A DNA stretch of 64,000 nt. It comes from Collinsella sp. MSK.8.10. GTDB lineage: Bacteria; Actinomycetota; Coriobacteriia; Coriobacteriales; Coriobacteriaceae. The notes below the pieces were generated by a model. That model was not told where the DNA came from, ran no database searches, and saw only the letters and a list, made by a program, of their open reading frames with translations. This document shows, one piece after another, positions 18,812 through 27,714 of this stretch; the stretch's first letter is position 1; each line of letters begins with the position of its first letter. The stretch covers positions 1 to 64,000 of the forward strand of contig NZ_JAHPYF010000006.1 of the NCBI RefSeq assembly GCF_019041915.1, read 5' to 3'. Both the position numbers and the translations under genes were made by a program.

Positions 18812-19669
18812 TTACTCTGCTTTGCCCACAGAGTTAAGGTTGGTCATGCGGATCTTAACCAGCTCGGTGATCTCACGCATACCCTCCTTGGCCGGCTTCT
18901 TGGGGTCGAAGCAGGCGGGGTTCTCGGCCATGTAGGCCATGAAGCCCTTGGTGTAGGCCTGACGCAGCTCGGTGGCGTAGTTAACCTTGCAGATGCCGTT
19001 CTTCACAGCCTCGGCAACCTGCTCATCGGGCACACCAGAGGTGCCGTGCAGAACCAGCGGCACGTCGACGGCGTCGCGGATGGCCTTGACCACGGACTGC
19101 TCGATGTGCGGATCGCTCGTGTACACACCGTGGCTGGTGCCAACGCCAATTGCGAGGGAGGTGCAGCCGGTACGCTCGACGAACTCCTTGGCCTCGGCCG
19201 GATCGGTGTAGGGGCTCTCGCCCTCAACCGCGGGACCGTCGTCCTCCTTGCCGCCAACCTTACCGAGCTCAGCCTCGACGGGCACGCCCATGGCGCGGCC
19301 AGCATCGGCGACGGACTTGGTCAGGGCAATGTTGTCCTCGAAGGACTCGTGCGAACCGTCGATCATGACAGAGGTGTAGCCCGTGCGGAAAGCCTGCATG
19401 CAGCGGTCATAGCCATCGCCGTGATCGAGGTGCAGAGCGACGGGCACGGAAGCGCGCTCGGCGGCAGCCTTGACCATGCCGTAGAAGTAGTCCAGACCAG
19501 CGGTCTTGATGGTGCCCGGGGTGGTCTGCATGATGACGGGGGACTTGGTCTCCTCGGCAGCGGCCAGAACGGCCATAACAAACTCGAGGTTCTCGACGTT
19601 GAACGCGCCGACGGCGTAGTGGCCGGCCTGAGCGTCCTTGAGCATCTTTTCGGTGGTAACAAGTGCCAT
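18812..19669 (-). CDS. Class II ketose-1,6-bisphosphate aldolase (tagatose- or fructose-bisphosphate)
   Basis: A 285-residue zinc aldolase splitting tagatose- or fructose-1,6-bisphosphate into glyceraldehyde-3-P and DHAP. Family motifs: AFNVENLE, ALHLDHGD (catalytic Asp and zinc His), EAELGKVGGKEDD, GTSHGVY and VLHGTSG. The GQEDD-like block and overall pattern are closest to GatY/KbaY tagatose aldolases, and the window carries lacA, lacB and lacC but no LacD. It is therefore a good candidate for the missing last step, although a glycolytic Fba role cannot be excluded. The start is placed at MALVTTEK (19667-19669) after GAGGAG; the longer upstream reading frame lacks homology. Confidence 0.88.
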   Translation of the reverse strand: MALVTTEKMLKDAQAGHYAVGAFNVENLEFVMAVLAAAEETKSPVIMQTTPGTIKTAGLDYFYGMVKAAAERASVPVALHLDHGDGYDRCMQAFRTGYTSVMIDGSHESFEDNIALTKSVADAGRAMGVPVEAELGKVGGKEDDGPAVEGESPYTDPAEAKEFVERTGCTSLAIGVGTSHGVYTSDPHIEQSVVKAIRDAVDVPLVLHGTSGVPDEQVAEAVKNGICKVNYATELRQAYTKGFMAYMAENPACFDPKKPAKEGMREITELVKIRMTNLNSVGKAE

Positions 19670-20004
19670 GAGCGTTTGCTCCTCTCCCTCGCCCGCATCT
19701 GGACATCGGGCGTAGTTGTTCACAAGGCGTTTTACCTTGCGTTTTGCTGCGCTCATTGTATGAAAATCGACGGCGTCGCACGTATGAGATATCACCGGCA
19801 CACAGGTCAAGACACTCGTTTTTGAAAAGCAAACGGAAGGGATTCGCGCCGGATCCCTCTATACGACATTGCAGTTTTCAAGCGAATCATCTTTCTTTTA
19901 TAGAAAAGATAAGTAATCGAAAGGCGTTTTCTTACTCAAAAAGAAAATGAACGAAAATGGACTCAACACAATTCCTGCAAATTTCAGTTGAGGATGGAGC
20001 AGCT
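19670..20004. promoter_or_regulatory. Divergent promoter region of the aldolase and the DeoR-type gene
   Basis: AT-rich between 19870 and 19960, with an imperfect inverted repeat ATCTTT...AAAAGAT around 19888-19909 and the A-rich segment GAAAATGAACGAAAATGG just before the regulator. DeoR-family operators are often of this kind, so these are candidate sites (inference). Confidence 0.35.
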
Positions 20005-20808
20005 ATGGCCCATGCAACAACCCGAGCCTTCGCCGATGAGCGTCGTGCCGCCATCATGGAGATGCTTGAGCATAATGCCTCGGTGCAGGTAGCAGAAATC
20101 GCCCAGACCTTTGGTGTGTCCTCCGTTACCGCCCGTGCCGACCTAGACGCGCTCGCCGAGTCCGGCAAGCTGCGCCGCACGCATGGTGGCGCTGTGTCGC
20201 TCCAGAAGCGACTGACCGTATCCACCCAGGATCGCCGTATCAACGTCAATGTTGCCGCCAAGCAGGCCATCGCACAAAGCGCCATTGAACTCGTCGGCAA
20301 CGGTGACACCCTGCTCGTCGACTCGGGCACCACCGCTCTCGAGTTTGTCCGGCTCCTCGACCAGCACGATGGCATCACCGTCATCACGGCCGACATTACC
20401 ATTGCCGATTACATCGACGAGAGCATGCCCTCGGTCGATGTCGTCATGCTGGGCGGGGCACTGCGCAAAGGTCATCGCTATCTGTACGGCCCACTTACCA
20501 TGCAGGCGCTCCAAATGGTCCACGCCGACCTTGCCGTCATGTGCCCTGGAGCTTTTGTTCCCGGCTGCGGCTTTACGACCGACTTTCCGCAGATGGCCGA
20601 GACCAAAGCGGCTATGGTCGGTGCCGCCCGTCAAAGCGTCGCCCTCATGGACGCCAGCAAGGTTAACGGACGCGGCATGTACCGCTTTGCCAAGCTGACC
20701 GATGTCGACACCATCGTGATGGACCGTGATCCCGATGGCGCCGTCGCCACCTCAATCGCCGAGACCGCCGACGACGCCCGCCCAAATCTCGTCATCGCCG
20801 GCGCTTAA
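20005..20808 (+). CDS. DeoR/GlpR-family transcriptional regulator
   Basis: A 267-residue repressor with an N-terminal winged helix (VQVAEIAQTFGVSSVTARADL, then KLRRTHGGAVS) and a C-terminal phosphosugar-binding domain of the DeoR type (DSGTTALEFVRLL, MLGGALRKGHRYLYG). Such proteins usually sense a phosphorylated sugar of the pathway they control. The preferred start is ATG at 20005, preceded by GGAG with a 5-nt spacer; an ATG 48 bp upstream has no site. It is divergent from the ketose-bisphosphate aldolase and followed by a hairpin terminator, so the aldolase is its likeliest target. Confidence 0.88.
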   Translation: MAHATTRAFADERRAAIMEMLEHNASVQVAEIAQTFGVSSVTARADLDALAESGKLRRTHGGAVSLQKRLTVSTQDRRINVNVAAKQAIAQSAIELVGNGDTLLVDSGTTALEFVRLLDQHDGITVITADITIADYIDESMPSVDVVMLGGALRKGHRYLYGPLTMQALQMVHADLAVMCPGAFVPGCGFTTDFPQMAETKAAMVGAARQSVALMDASKVNGRGMYRFAKLTDVDTIVMDRDPDGAVATSIAETADDARPNLVIAGA

Positions 20809-20813
20809 ACAAA

Positions 20814-20850
20814 AACCACCACAAAGGTGCCTGTCCCCTTTGTGGTGGTT
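20814..20850 (+). terminator. Hairpin terminator after the DeoR-type gene
   Basis: AACCACCACAAAGG pairs perfectly with CCTTTGTGGTGGTT (20814-20827 with 20837-20850). It lies between convergent genes and may act on both strands. Confidence 0.7.
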
Positions 20851-20882
20851 GTGATGGCTGAGCGTCAAAAGTGAACGTGTCG

Positions 20883-22043
20883 CTACTTGGAAAGCTCGTC
20901 GGCGAGGGCCTCGATCTGAGCGCGCGAGGCGTCGTTGAGCGAACCCAGCACGGTCACCTTGTTCTGCGCCAGAGTGATGTCCTTCATGCCCTCGAGTTCC
21001 TTGGTCATAACCTTGGCAGCGGTGGGCGCCCAAGAGCCGGCCTCGACGAGTGCCACCGTACGGTTCTGATAGGCGTGCTCGGCAAGCGTATGGATAAAGG
21101 TGCTCATGAACGGGAAGATCTCGCCCTGATAGGTGATGGAGGCGAGCACCAGACGGTCATAGCGGAACGCATCCTCAACGGCCTCGGCCATATCGTCGCG
21201 TGCCAGGTCAAAAACGGAAACCTTCTGGCCGCGAGCCTCGAGCGCAGAAGCGAGCTCCTCAACAGCAGCCTTCAGATGGCCATACACGCTCACATAGGCG
21301 ATCGTGATGCCCTCGTCCTCGGGCTGATAGCTCGACCAGGTGTTGTAGGTGTCGAGGTAATAGCCCAGATTCTCGGTCAGCACGGGGCCGTGGAGCGGAC
21401 AGATAATCTGAATGTCCAGGTCGGCGGCCTTCTTGAGCACGGCCTGCACGAACTTGCCGAACTTACCGACGATGCCAAAGTAGTAGCGGCGCGCCTCGCA
21501 GGCCCAGCCTTCCGGGTCCTCGATGTCGTTGGCGCCGAACTTGCCAAAGCCGTCGGCACTAAAGAGCACCTTGTCGGTAGACTCGTAGGAGAAGATCACC
21601 TCGGGCCAGTGCACGTTGGGGGCGCAGACAAACGTTAGGCTGTGGCCACCCAGGTCGAGCACGTCGCCCTCTTTGACGACTATCTTACGCTCGGGGTAGT
21701 CGGTGCCAAAGTAGTTGACCATCATGCGGAAGGCGCCCATGCTGGCCACAATCTGTGCCTGGGGATAGCGCTCCATAAAGGCGGCGATACCGGCGGAGTG
21801 ATCGGGCTCCATGTGATGGACGACCAGGTAGTCGGGCGTACGGCCATCGAGCGCGGCCTCGAGGTTGCCGAGCCATTCGTCGACAAAACCGCCATCGACT
21901 GAATCGGCGACAGCGATCTTTTCGCCCAAGATAACGTAGCTGTTGTATGCCATACCGTTCTCGGACACGTCGTACTGGCCCTCGAACAGGTCAATGTCGT
22001 GATCGTCGACACCGATGTAGCGGATATCCTTGGTGATCTCCAT
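20883..22043 (-). CDS. A-type flavoprotein (flavodiiron protein, FprA family)
   Basis: A 386-residue flavodiiron protein: an N-terminal metallo-beta-lactamase-like diiron domain with the ligand motif HHMEPDHSAG (~80), later ligands in APNVHWPE and CPLHGP, and a C-terminal flavodoxin domain (from ~residue 250, YVSVYGHLKAAVEEL). These enzymes reduce O2 to water or NO to N2O and protect anaerobes from oxidative or nitrosative stress. The start is at MEITKDIRY (22041-22043) with AGGAGG upstream. It is monocistronic, with a GCCGTTTACCA variant of the recurrent promoter motif at 22155-22165. Confidence 0.92.
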   Translation of the reverse strand: MEITKDIRYIGVDDHDIDLFEGQYDVSENGMAYNSYVILGEKIAVADSVDGGFVDEWLGNLEAALDGRTPDYLVVHHMEPDHSAGIAAFMERYPQAQIVASMGAFRMMVNYFGTDYPERKIVVKEGDVLDLGGHSLTFVCAPNVHWPEVIFSYESTDKVLFSADGFGKFGANDIEDPEGWACEARRYYFGIVGKFGKFVQAVLKKAADLDIQIICPLHGPVLTENLGYYLDTYNTWSSYQPEDEGITIAYVSVYGHLKAAVEELASALEARGQKVSVFDLARDDMAEAVEDAFRYDRLVLASITYQGEIFPFMSTFIHTLAEHAYQNRTVALVEAGSWAPTAAKVMTKELEGMKDITLAQNKVTVLGSLNDASRAQIEALADELSK

Positions 22044-22172
22044 CAGGCAAAGCCTCCTAGATAGACAAAAGAACCCGTCTATCATAACACTCGGCAGTAT
22101 CCCAGCTGTTATCTGCCGGCATCCATACCGATTGTTATTGAAATACGATAAATCGCCGTTTACCAGCACAAA

Positions 22173-23204
22173 CTATGAGCGCGGTATCGCCGTGCTATGT
22201 CGAATGATGAGCTGGCCGGGAATACGAATGGCAACGGTTTTGCCCGCCGTACCCGCCTCGGGAACCGCATGCTCGAACACCTCGCGCCCACGCTGATGCA
22301 AGTCAAATCGAACGGTCGTGAGCTCGTTATGTGCGACAAAGTCGTCGAGCGAGTCATCGACGCCCACCACGCTCACGTCCTCGGGCACGCGCAGACCGCT
22401 ATCACGCAGCGCTGCAATGGCGCCGTTTGCCATCTGGTCGTTTGCCGCGTAAATCGCCGTCATGGTGCGGTCGTGCTCGGCCAGGTACCTGCCGGCCTCG
22501 TAACCGCTGTTGGCAGACCAATCGCCCTCGAGCGGCGCCTGCGGCTTAATGCGCCTACGCTCGAGCGCGTCCTGCCAGCCGGCGCGACGAAACTGTTCAT
22601 CGACCGAGAACGACGGGCCGCCGATATAACGAATCTGCTCGTGTCCCAGCTCAAACAGATGATCCATAAGCAAGAGCGAGCAGCCGTAATGATCGGAGTC
22701 TACCGTGGTCACCCGCGGGTGCGCGTACATGGTAACGATGACCGTGCCAATGCCCGGCAGTGGATCAAACGTCTCAAAATCGGGCGCCATACGGCTCATG
22801 CCGATAATGATGCCGTCCACAGGCAGCGCGGCCATACGACGCGTGGCCTCGGCAAGCGAAAACTCCTCGGTCTTGGACATCTCGACCAGCGTGATGGCGC
22901 AATTATGCTCGCGAGCAGCGCTGGCGATGCCGTCGATCATTGAGAGGTTGCCAAACTTGGTGACATCGTTGACGCACAGACCGACCGAATGGTAGCGGCC
23001 GTCGCGCAGCGAGCGACCGGCATAACTCGGACGAAAGCCGAGCTCTTGCATAGCGGCCTGCACGCGCTGGCGCGTCTGCTCGTTAACGTTGGGCAAGCCG
23101 TTGGCGACGCGCGAAACCGTCTGCTGCGAAACGCCAGCAGCGCGGGCGACGTCGGCCATGGAGACCGGACGCGTACCTGTATCGTTGGACGGGCGCCTTG
23201 CCAC
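22173..23204 (-). CDS. LacI/GalR-family regulator divergent from galK-galT
   Basis: A 343-residue LacI-family repressor. The helix-turn-helix and hinge are clear (VSMADVARAAGVSQQTVSRV, residues ~14-33; GRSLRDGRYHSVG), followed by the periplasmic-binding-protein-like sensor domain with AIYAANDQMANGAI and VSVVGVDDS. It begins with GTG (23202-23204). It is divergent from galK-galT, and the 338-bp gap holds three copies of a 14-bp central-CG palindrome typical of LacI-family operators, so it is a likely galactose-operon repressor. The effector is probably galactose or a derivative (inference). Confidence 0.9.
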   Translation of the reverse strand: MARRPSNDTGTRPVSMADVARAAGVSQQTVSRVANGLPNVNEQTRQRVQAAMQELGFRPSYAGRSLRDGRYHSVGLCVNDVTKFGNLSMIDGIASAAREHNCAITLVEMSKTEEFSLAEATRRMAALPVDGIIIGMSRMAPDFETFDPLPGIGTVIVTMYAHPRVTTVDSDHYGCSLLLMDHLFELGHEQIRYIGGPSFSVDEQFRRAGWQDALERRRIKPQAPLEGDWSANSGYEAGRYLAEHDRTMTAIYAANDQMANGAIAALRDSGLRVPEDVSVVGVDDSLDDFVAHNELTTVRFDLHQRGREVFEHAVPEAGTAGKTVAIRIPGQLIIRHSTAIPRS

Positions 23205-23297
23205 AGGATCACCTTCACCGTTGCGAGATCTGAATAGCGTGCATGCCGGCCCGGGCAGAAATACACCCCGCGCCGAGGCCCGCTATCGTCGGACGCA

Positions 23298-23498
23298 TGT
23301 TAACGTACTCTACTTTTTCAATCCGCAACTCTTCTGCTCTATAAGTCCATACGGCAATACCGTTCACGGCTGAATTTCTACCGATTACCAGATTCTCAAA
23401 AAGTGATAAGCGTTGTGTTATGAGTACGTTAACATAGCCCGTAACGTGCGGCATCGTAGATGCTGAGTTCACGCCGCTTCAGATTGTTAACGTACTCA
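23298..23498. promoter_or_regulatory. Three GalR-type operators in the galK promoter region
   Basis: TGTTAACGTACTCT (23298-23311), TGAGTACGTTAACA (23421-23434, inverted) and TGTTAACGTACTCA (23485-23498) are one site in two orientations, each with central CG as LacI-family operators have. The outer sites are 187 bp apart, allowing looping. ACCGTTCACGG at 23359-23369 is a copy of the global sugar-promoter motif. Confidence 0.8.
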
Positions 23499-23542
23499 CT
23501 ACGACGGAAAACTCGTCAGTATGCGCCAAGGAAAGGACTCCC

Positions 23543-24748
23543 ATGACCACCCCCGACGAAAAGACACTCGCCACGCTCACCAAGCTGTTCGAGGAGGAGT
23601 TTGGGCCCATCGGCGATCGCCAGGTGCTCTATGTGCACGCGCCCGGCCGCTCCGAGATCAGCGGCAACCACACCGACCACGAGGGTGGCCACGTTATCGC
23701 CGGCTCGCTCGATGTCGCCGTCGACGGCATCGCCGTGGCAACCGATTCCAACAAGGTTCGCGTAGCCGACGAGGGCTATCCCACGTTTGAAATCGCGCTC
23801 GACACGCTAGACGTTCAGGAGTCCGAGAAGGGCACGTCCGCAAGCCTCGTCCGCGGCATGGCCCACGAGATTGCAGCCCTTGGCGTTGAGCCCCACGGCT
23901 TCGACTTTGCCTTTACCTGCTCCGTCCCCTCGGGCGGCGGTCTTTCCAGCTCTGCCGCCGTCGAGGCCGCGTACGGTCGCGCCATGGAAACCCTCTGGGG
24001 CGCACCCGCCATCGAGCCCGTCGCGCTCGCGCAGATGAGCCAGCGCACCGAGAACAACTATTACGGCAAGCCCTGCGGTCTGATGGACCAGGCCGCCGTG
24101 TGCCTGGGCGGCCTTGCCTACATGGACTTTGAGGACCAGGCTCAGCCTAAAACCCAGAAGCTCGAGCTCAACTTTGAGGATCACGGCTATGCGCTCGTGC
24201 TCGTTAAGGTCGGTGCCGACCACGTGGCCGCCACCGACGACTACGCCGCCGTTCCGCGCGAGATGCAGGACGTTGCCGCCGAGTTTGGCAAGGCACGCCT
24301 GTGCGAGGTCGACGTTGCCGATTTTGACGCCAGGCTCCCCGAGCTGCGCGCCAAACTGGGCGACCGTGCCTGCCTGCGCGCCGTTCACTACTGGTACGAG
24401 AACGGCCTGGTCGACAAGCGCTGGGCAGCTCTGAACGCCGGCGACATCGACCAGTTCCTGGTCCTGACGCGCGAGTCCGGCGCCAGCTCTGCCATGTACC
24501 TGCAGAATGTTGTTGCCAAGCTGGGTTCCGAGCAGCCTTCCATGTATGCCCTGGCGCTGGCCGAGCACGTGCTCGACGGCCGCGGCGCCGTCCGTATCCA
24601 CGGTGGCGGCTTTGGTGGCACCATCCAGGCCTTCGTGCCGCTCGACCTGGTCGACACCTTCATTGCCAAGATGAACGGCTGGCTGGGCGAGGGCTCTGCC
24701 CGTCACTACGCCATCTCTGACAAGGGGGCTTACGCGGCATGGCTGTAA
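23543..24748 (+). CDS. galK: Galactokinase
   Basis: A 401-residue GHMP kinase phosphorylating galactose at C1 with ATP in the Leloir pathway. It has the galactokinase N-terminal signature in variant form (GRSEISGNHTDHEGG, ~38-52), the phosphate loop VPSGGGLSSSAAVE (~133-146) and the C-terminal IHGGGFGGTIQAF block. It starts with ATG 23543 after AAGGA. Its end overlaps galT by ten bases (galT ATG at 24739), so the two are co-translated. It is divergent from the LacI-type regulator and preceded by three operator copies. Confidence 0.94.
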   Translation: MTTPDEKTLATLTKLFEEEFGPIGDRQVLYVHAPGRSEISGNHTDHEGGHVIAGSLDVAVDGIAVATDSNKVRVADEGYPTFEIALDTLDVQESEKGTSASLVRGMAHEIAALGVEPHGFDFAFTCSVPSGGGLSSSAAVEAAYGRAMETLWGAPAIEPVALAQMSQRTENNYYGKPCGLMDQAAVCLGGLAYMDFEDQAQPKTQKLELNFEDHGYALVLVKVGADHVAATDDYAAVPREMQDVAAEFGKARLCEVDVADFDARLPELRAKLGDRACLRAVHYWYENGLVDKRWAALNAGDIDQFLVLTRESGASSAMYLQNVVAKLGSEQPSMYALALAEHVLDGRGAVRIHGGGFGGTIQAFVPLDLVDTFIAKMNGWLGEGSARHYAISDKGAYAAWL

Positions 24749-26367
24749 TGACTGACGTGCGCGAGGCCGCACAGAACCTGATCGAGTACGCCATCCACCG
24801 ATCGATGATCGGCCAGGACGACCGCATCTGGGCATACAACACCATTTTGGAGTGCATCGGCGCTACGGGGCCCGCGCTCGATATGGCCTGGGCGCTCCAG
24901 GTTGAGAAACTCTCGCTCTTGCACCCCGATACCTTGCCCGACTTTGACCTTGAAGGCACGCTTGCCGCGCTTTCCGAGACCGCCGTTGCCAACGGCACCG
25001 CCGAGGACACGGCGTCGGGCCGCGACCGCATCGCCATGCGCATCATGGGCGCGCTCATGCCGAGGCCTTCGGTTGTAAACGAAGAGTTCAACGGACGTAT
25101 GGGCGTCAACGAGCCCCGCGCCGCAACCGACTGGTTCTACGGCCTGTGCTGCGACGCCGGCTACGTGCGCCGTGCCGCCATCGCGCGCAACATCAAATGG
25201 AGCACCCCCACCAACTGGGGCGATCTTGAGATCACTATCAACCTGTCCAAGCCTGAGAAGGACCCGCGCGATATCGCCGCGGCAGGTGTAGCCAAGAACA
25301 CGGGCGAGAAGTATCCCGCCTGCCAGCTCTGCATCGAAAACGAGGGCTATCCCGGACGCTCCGCCGCAGCCGACGGCGGCGCTCACCCCGCCCGCCAGAA
25401 TCTGCGCGTTATCCCCATCCAGCTCGACGGCGAGCGCTGGGGTTTCCAGTACAGCCCGTACGCGTACTTTAACGAGCACTGCATTGCCATGAGCTCCGAG
25501 CATCGCCCGATGCACGTGGACCGCAAGGGTCTGACCTGTCTGCTCGACTTTGTCGACCTGTTCCCGCACTACTTTATTGGCTCCAACGCCGACCTGCCCA
25601 TCGTGGGCGGCTCGATTCTTTCGCACGACCACTTCCAGGGCGGTGCGCACGAGTTCCCCATGATGCACGCCGCCGAGGTCTCGCAGTTTAGCGTGCCCGG
25701 TTTTGACCAGGTCGGCGGTACCGTGCTGCAGTGGCCGCTCTCGGTGCTGCGTCTGCGCTCGCATGACCGCGCTCAGCTGCTCGACGCTGCTGAGAAGATT
25801 ATCCTCGCCTGGCGCGAGTGGACCGATGAGTCGGTGGGCGTTATCGCACACACGGCCGACGGCGTGGCCCACAACACCGTGACGCCCGTCATCCGCCGCG
25901 TCGATTCCCGCGGCAATGCCGGCGGCGAGATTTACGAGGCCTACCTGGCGCTTCGCTGCAATATCACGACCGACGAGCATCCGCTGGGCGTTTTCCATCC
26001 GCATGCCGAGTACCACCACATTAAGAAGGAGAACATCGGCCTGATCGAGGTCATGGGCCTGGCCATTCTGCCGCCGCGCCTGGTTCCCGAGCTTGGCGCT
26101 GTCCGTGAGCATCTGCTGGCAGCCAAGGTCGATGCCAGCTACGACCTTGCCGGTGCGCTCGAGGGCGATGATCTTTGCCGCAGCCACGCCGCATGGGCTG
26201 AGGACGTCTTTGCCCGCCGCGCCGACGAGCTTACGGCCGACAACGCCATCGATATCCTGCACGAGGAGGTCGGCGTGGTGTTTGGCCACGTGCTCGACAA
26301 CGCCGGCGTCTTTAAGTGGGACGAAGCAGGACGCGCCGCCCAACAGCGCTTTATCGACTCGCTGTAA
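24739..26367 (+). CDS. galT: UDP-glucose-hexose-1-phosphate uridylyltransferase, type 2
   Basis: A 542-residue protein of the Firmicutes-type (type 2) GalT family, exchanging UMP between UDP-glucose and galactose-1-phosphate. The active-site segment ILSHDHFQGG lies near residue 296; LMPRPSVVNEEF, AARQNLRVIP-like and FNEHCIAMSSEHRPM blocks are typical. An ATG at 24739 (inside galK) or one at 24748 (TAATG overlap with the galK stop) may be the start. The usual third gene, galE, is not in the window. A terminator follows at 26413. Confidence 0.92.
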   Translation: MAVMTDVREAAQNLIEYAIHRSMIGQDDRIWAYNTILECIGATGPALDMAWALQVEKLSLLHPDTLPDFDLEGTLAALSETAVANGTAEDTASGRDRIAMRIMGALMPRPSVVNEEFNGRMGVNEPRAATDWFYGLCCDAGYVRRAAIARNIKWSTPTNWGDLEITINLSKPEKDPRDIAAAGVAKNTGEKYPACQLCIENEGYPGRSAAADGGAHPARQNLRVIPIQLDGERWGFQYSPYAYFNEHCIAMSSEHRPMHVDRKGLTCLLDFVDLFPHYFIGSNADLPIVGGSILSHDHFQGGAHEFPMMHAAEVSQFSVPGFDQVGGTVLQWPLSVLRLRSHDRAQLLDAAEKIILAWREWTDESVGVIAHTADGVAHNTVTPVIRRVDSRGNAGGEIYEAYLALRCNITTDEHPLGVFHPHAEYHHIKKENIGLIEVMGLAILPPRLVPELGAVREHLLAAKVDASYDLAGALEGDDLCRSHAAWAEDVFARRADELTADNAIDILHEEVGVVFGHVLDNAGVFKWDEAGRAAQQRFIDSL

Positions 26368-26412
26368 CGATCCCTTGGGGACGGAGGAAAACGGATCATT
26401 TCGTCTTCAAAA

Positions 26413-26453
26413 CAACGGCGCCCGCCGGCAACATCGCCGACGGGCGCCGTTTT
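26413..26453 (+). terminator. Terminator of galK-galT
   Basis: AACGGCGCCCG (26413-26423) pairs with CGGGCGCCGTT (26440-26450) and runs into TTTT. The core CGCCCGCCGGCA...CGGGCG is almost identical to the hairpin after galM (49036-49071). Confidence 0.88.
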
Positions 26454-26458
26454 ATTAG

Positions 26459-26542
26459 CTAGTCGTTGGGGACGTTCTTAAATGACTAGTCGTTGGGGAC
26501 GTTCTTGTTTGACTAGTCATTTAAGAACGTCCCCAACGACTA
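26459..26542. repeat. Dispersed palindromic repeat R2, copies 2a/2b
   Basis: Two tandem GTCGTTGGGGACGTTCTT units followed by the inverted complement AAGAACGTCCCCAACGAC, separated by ACTAGT cores. It adjoins R3 copy B. Confidence 0.75.
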
Positions 26543-26570
26543 CTTGCGACCAGGGCTACGTCGATGTTTT

Positions 26571-26725
26571 GGCAACGACAGCGAAAACCCGCCAGAGCGA
26601 GCAAGGTGCCTTGAAACAAGGCGGCATTGACCTTCTGGTCATGCCGCCGCAGTTGAAAGGCAGATTGCCGCTCTGGCGGGTTTGCAGCGTCGGCTGGTTG
26701 CGCGGTTTGGTAAAACCGCGTAACC
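26571..26725 (-). repeat. Dispersed two-hairpin element R3, copy B (3' of lacC)
   Basis: Reverse-complement copy of 11584-11745, starting directly after the lacC stop codon with GGTTACGCGGTTTTACC and containing the same AAACCCGCCAGA / TCTGGCGGGTTTT hairpin. It probably forms the 3' end of the lacABXC transcript. Confidence 0.75.
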
Positions 26726-27661
26726 CTACAGCTCCGTTACTTCAACACTGTTGTAGATCTCGTCCCAGCGGTCCATGACCAGGTGACCGGTCTTGGGATC
26801 CATAGCGTTGAGCTTGCCGCAGGTATTGGCGGTCTTGAGCACCGTGACGTCGTCGGCACCAGCCGCAATGGCATGCGCAAAGCCAGCGATGGTCGAGTCG
26901 CCGGAACCCGTTGCGTTCACAGCCGCAATCGCGGGCGTCTTGGCGCGGAACGCGCGACCCTCATGGAAGCCAACCGAACCGGCAGCGCCCATCGAAACGA
27001 CAACCCAGGGGATACCGGCAAAACGGTCATCGGCGGCAAGCGCCTCGCGCAGGGCATCGACATCATCGGTCGTAAAGGACGTACCCAGTAGGCCGTTAAT
27101 CTCGGTCAGGTTGGGCTTTACGAGCTCAGGCTTAGCGTCGGACTCCAGCGCGGCCTCCAGCGATGCACCCGAAGTGTCGAGCAGCACCTTGGCGCCCGCC
27201 TCCTCGGCGATCTTGACGAGCTCGGCATAGTAGCCGGCATCGACGCCACGCGGCAGCGAGCCCGAAAGCGTCACGACGTCCGCCTTCGCTGCAAGCTCGG
27301 CAAACTTGGCCGTAAAGGCCTCGAGCTCGGCCGGGGCGATCTGCGGGCCGCTCTCCAGCAGCTCGGTCTGATTACCCTCGTGCAGGATATTCAGGCAGAT
27401 GCGCGTCTCACCAGCAATAGGCACAAAGTCGTTCTTGACGCCGTCGGCATCCATAAGCTCGGCCATATAGGCACCCATGTGGCCGCCGAGCAGGCCGGTC
27501 GCGAGCACGTCGTCACCCAGCTGCAGCAGCACGCGACTCACGTTGAGGCCCTTGCCGCCAGCGGTCTTTTCGGGTGTCACACGGTTAACATCGTCGATGA
27601 TCAGCTTGTCGAGCTGATAGCGCGTATCAATCGACGGGTTCATGGTAACGGTCAGAATCAT
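26726..27661 (-). CDS. lacC: Tagatose-6-phosphate kinase (LacC / PfkB family)
   Basis: A 311-residue PfkB-family sugar-phosphate kinase of the LacC/FruK branch. It begins MILTVTMNPSIDTRYQLD, carries the GGKGLNVSRVL signature (~38-48), LSGSLPRG, and the C-terminal catalytic NATGSGDST (catalytic Asp). Next to lacA and lacB its role is to make tagatose-1,6-bisphosphate from tagatose-6-phosphate; fructose-1-phosphate kinase is the main alternative. The start is set at 27659-27661 after AGGAG, 14 codons inside the longer open frame. It is the last gene of the lacABXC cluster, 53 bp after lacX, and ends directly in repeat R3. Confidence 0.88.
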   Translation of the reverse strand: MILTVTMNPSIDTRYQLDKLIIDDVNRVTPEKTAGGKGLNVSRVLLQLGDDVLATGLLGGHMGAYMAELMDADGVKNDFVPIAGETRICLNILHEGNQTELLESGPQIAPAELEAFTAKFAELAAKADVVTLSGSLPRGVDAGYYAELVKIAEEAGAKVLLDTSGASLEAALESDAKPELVKPNLTEINGLLGTSFTTDDVDALREALAADDRFAGIPWVVVSMGAAGSVGFHEGRAFRAKTPAIAAVNATGSGDSTIAGFAHAIAAGADDVTVLKTANTCGKLNAMDPKTGHLVMDRWDEIYNSVEVTEL

Positions 27662-27714
27662 GTTGAACTCCTGTTCCGGGGCGGCATAACCCGCCCCAAA
27701 CATACGATAGCTCG

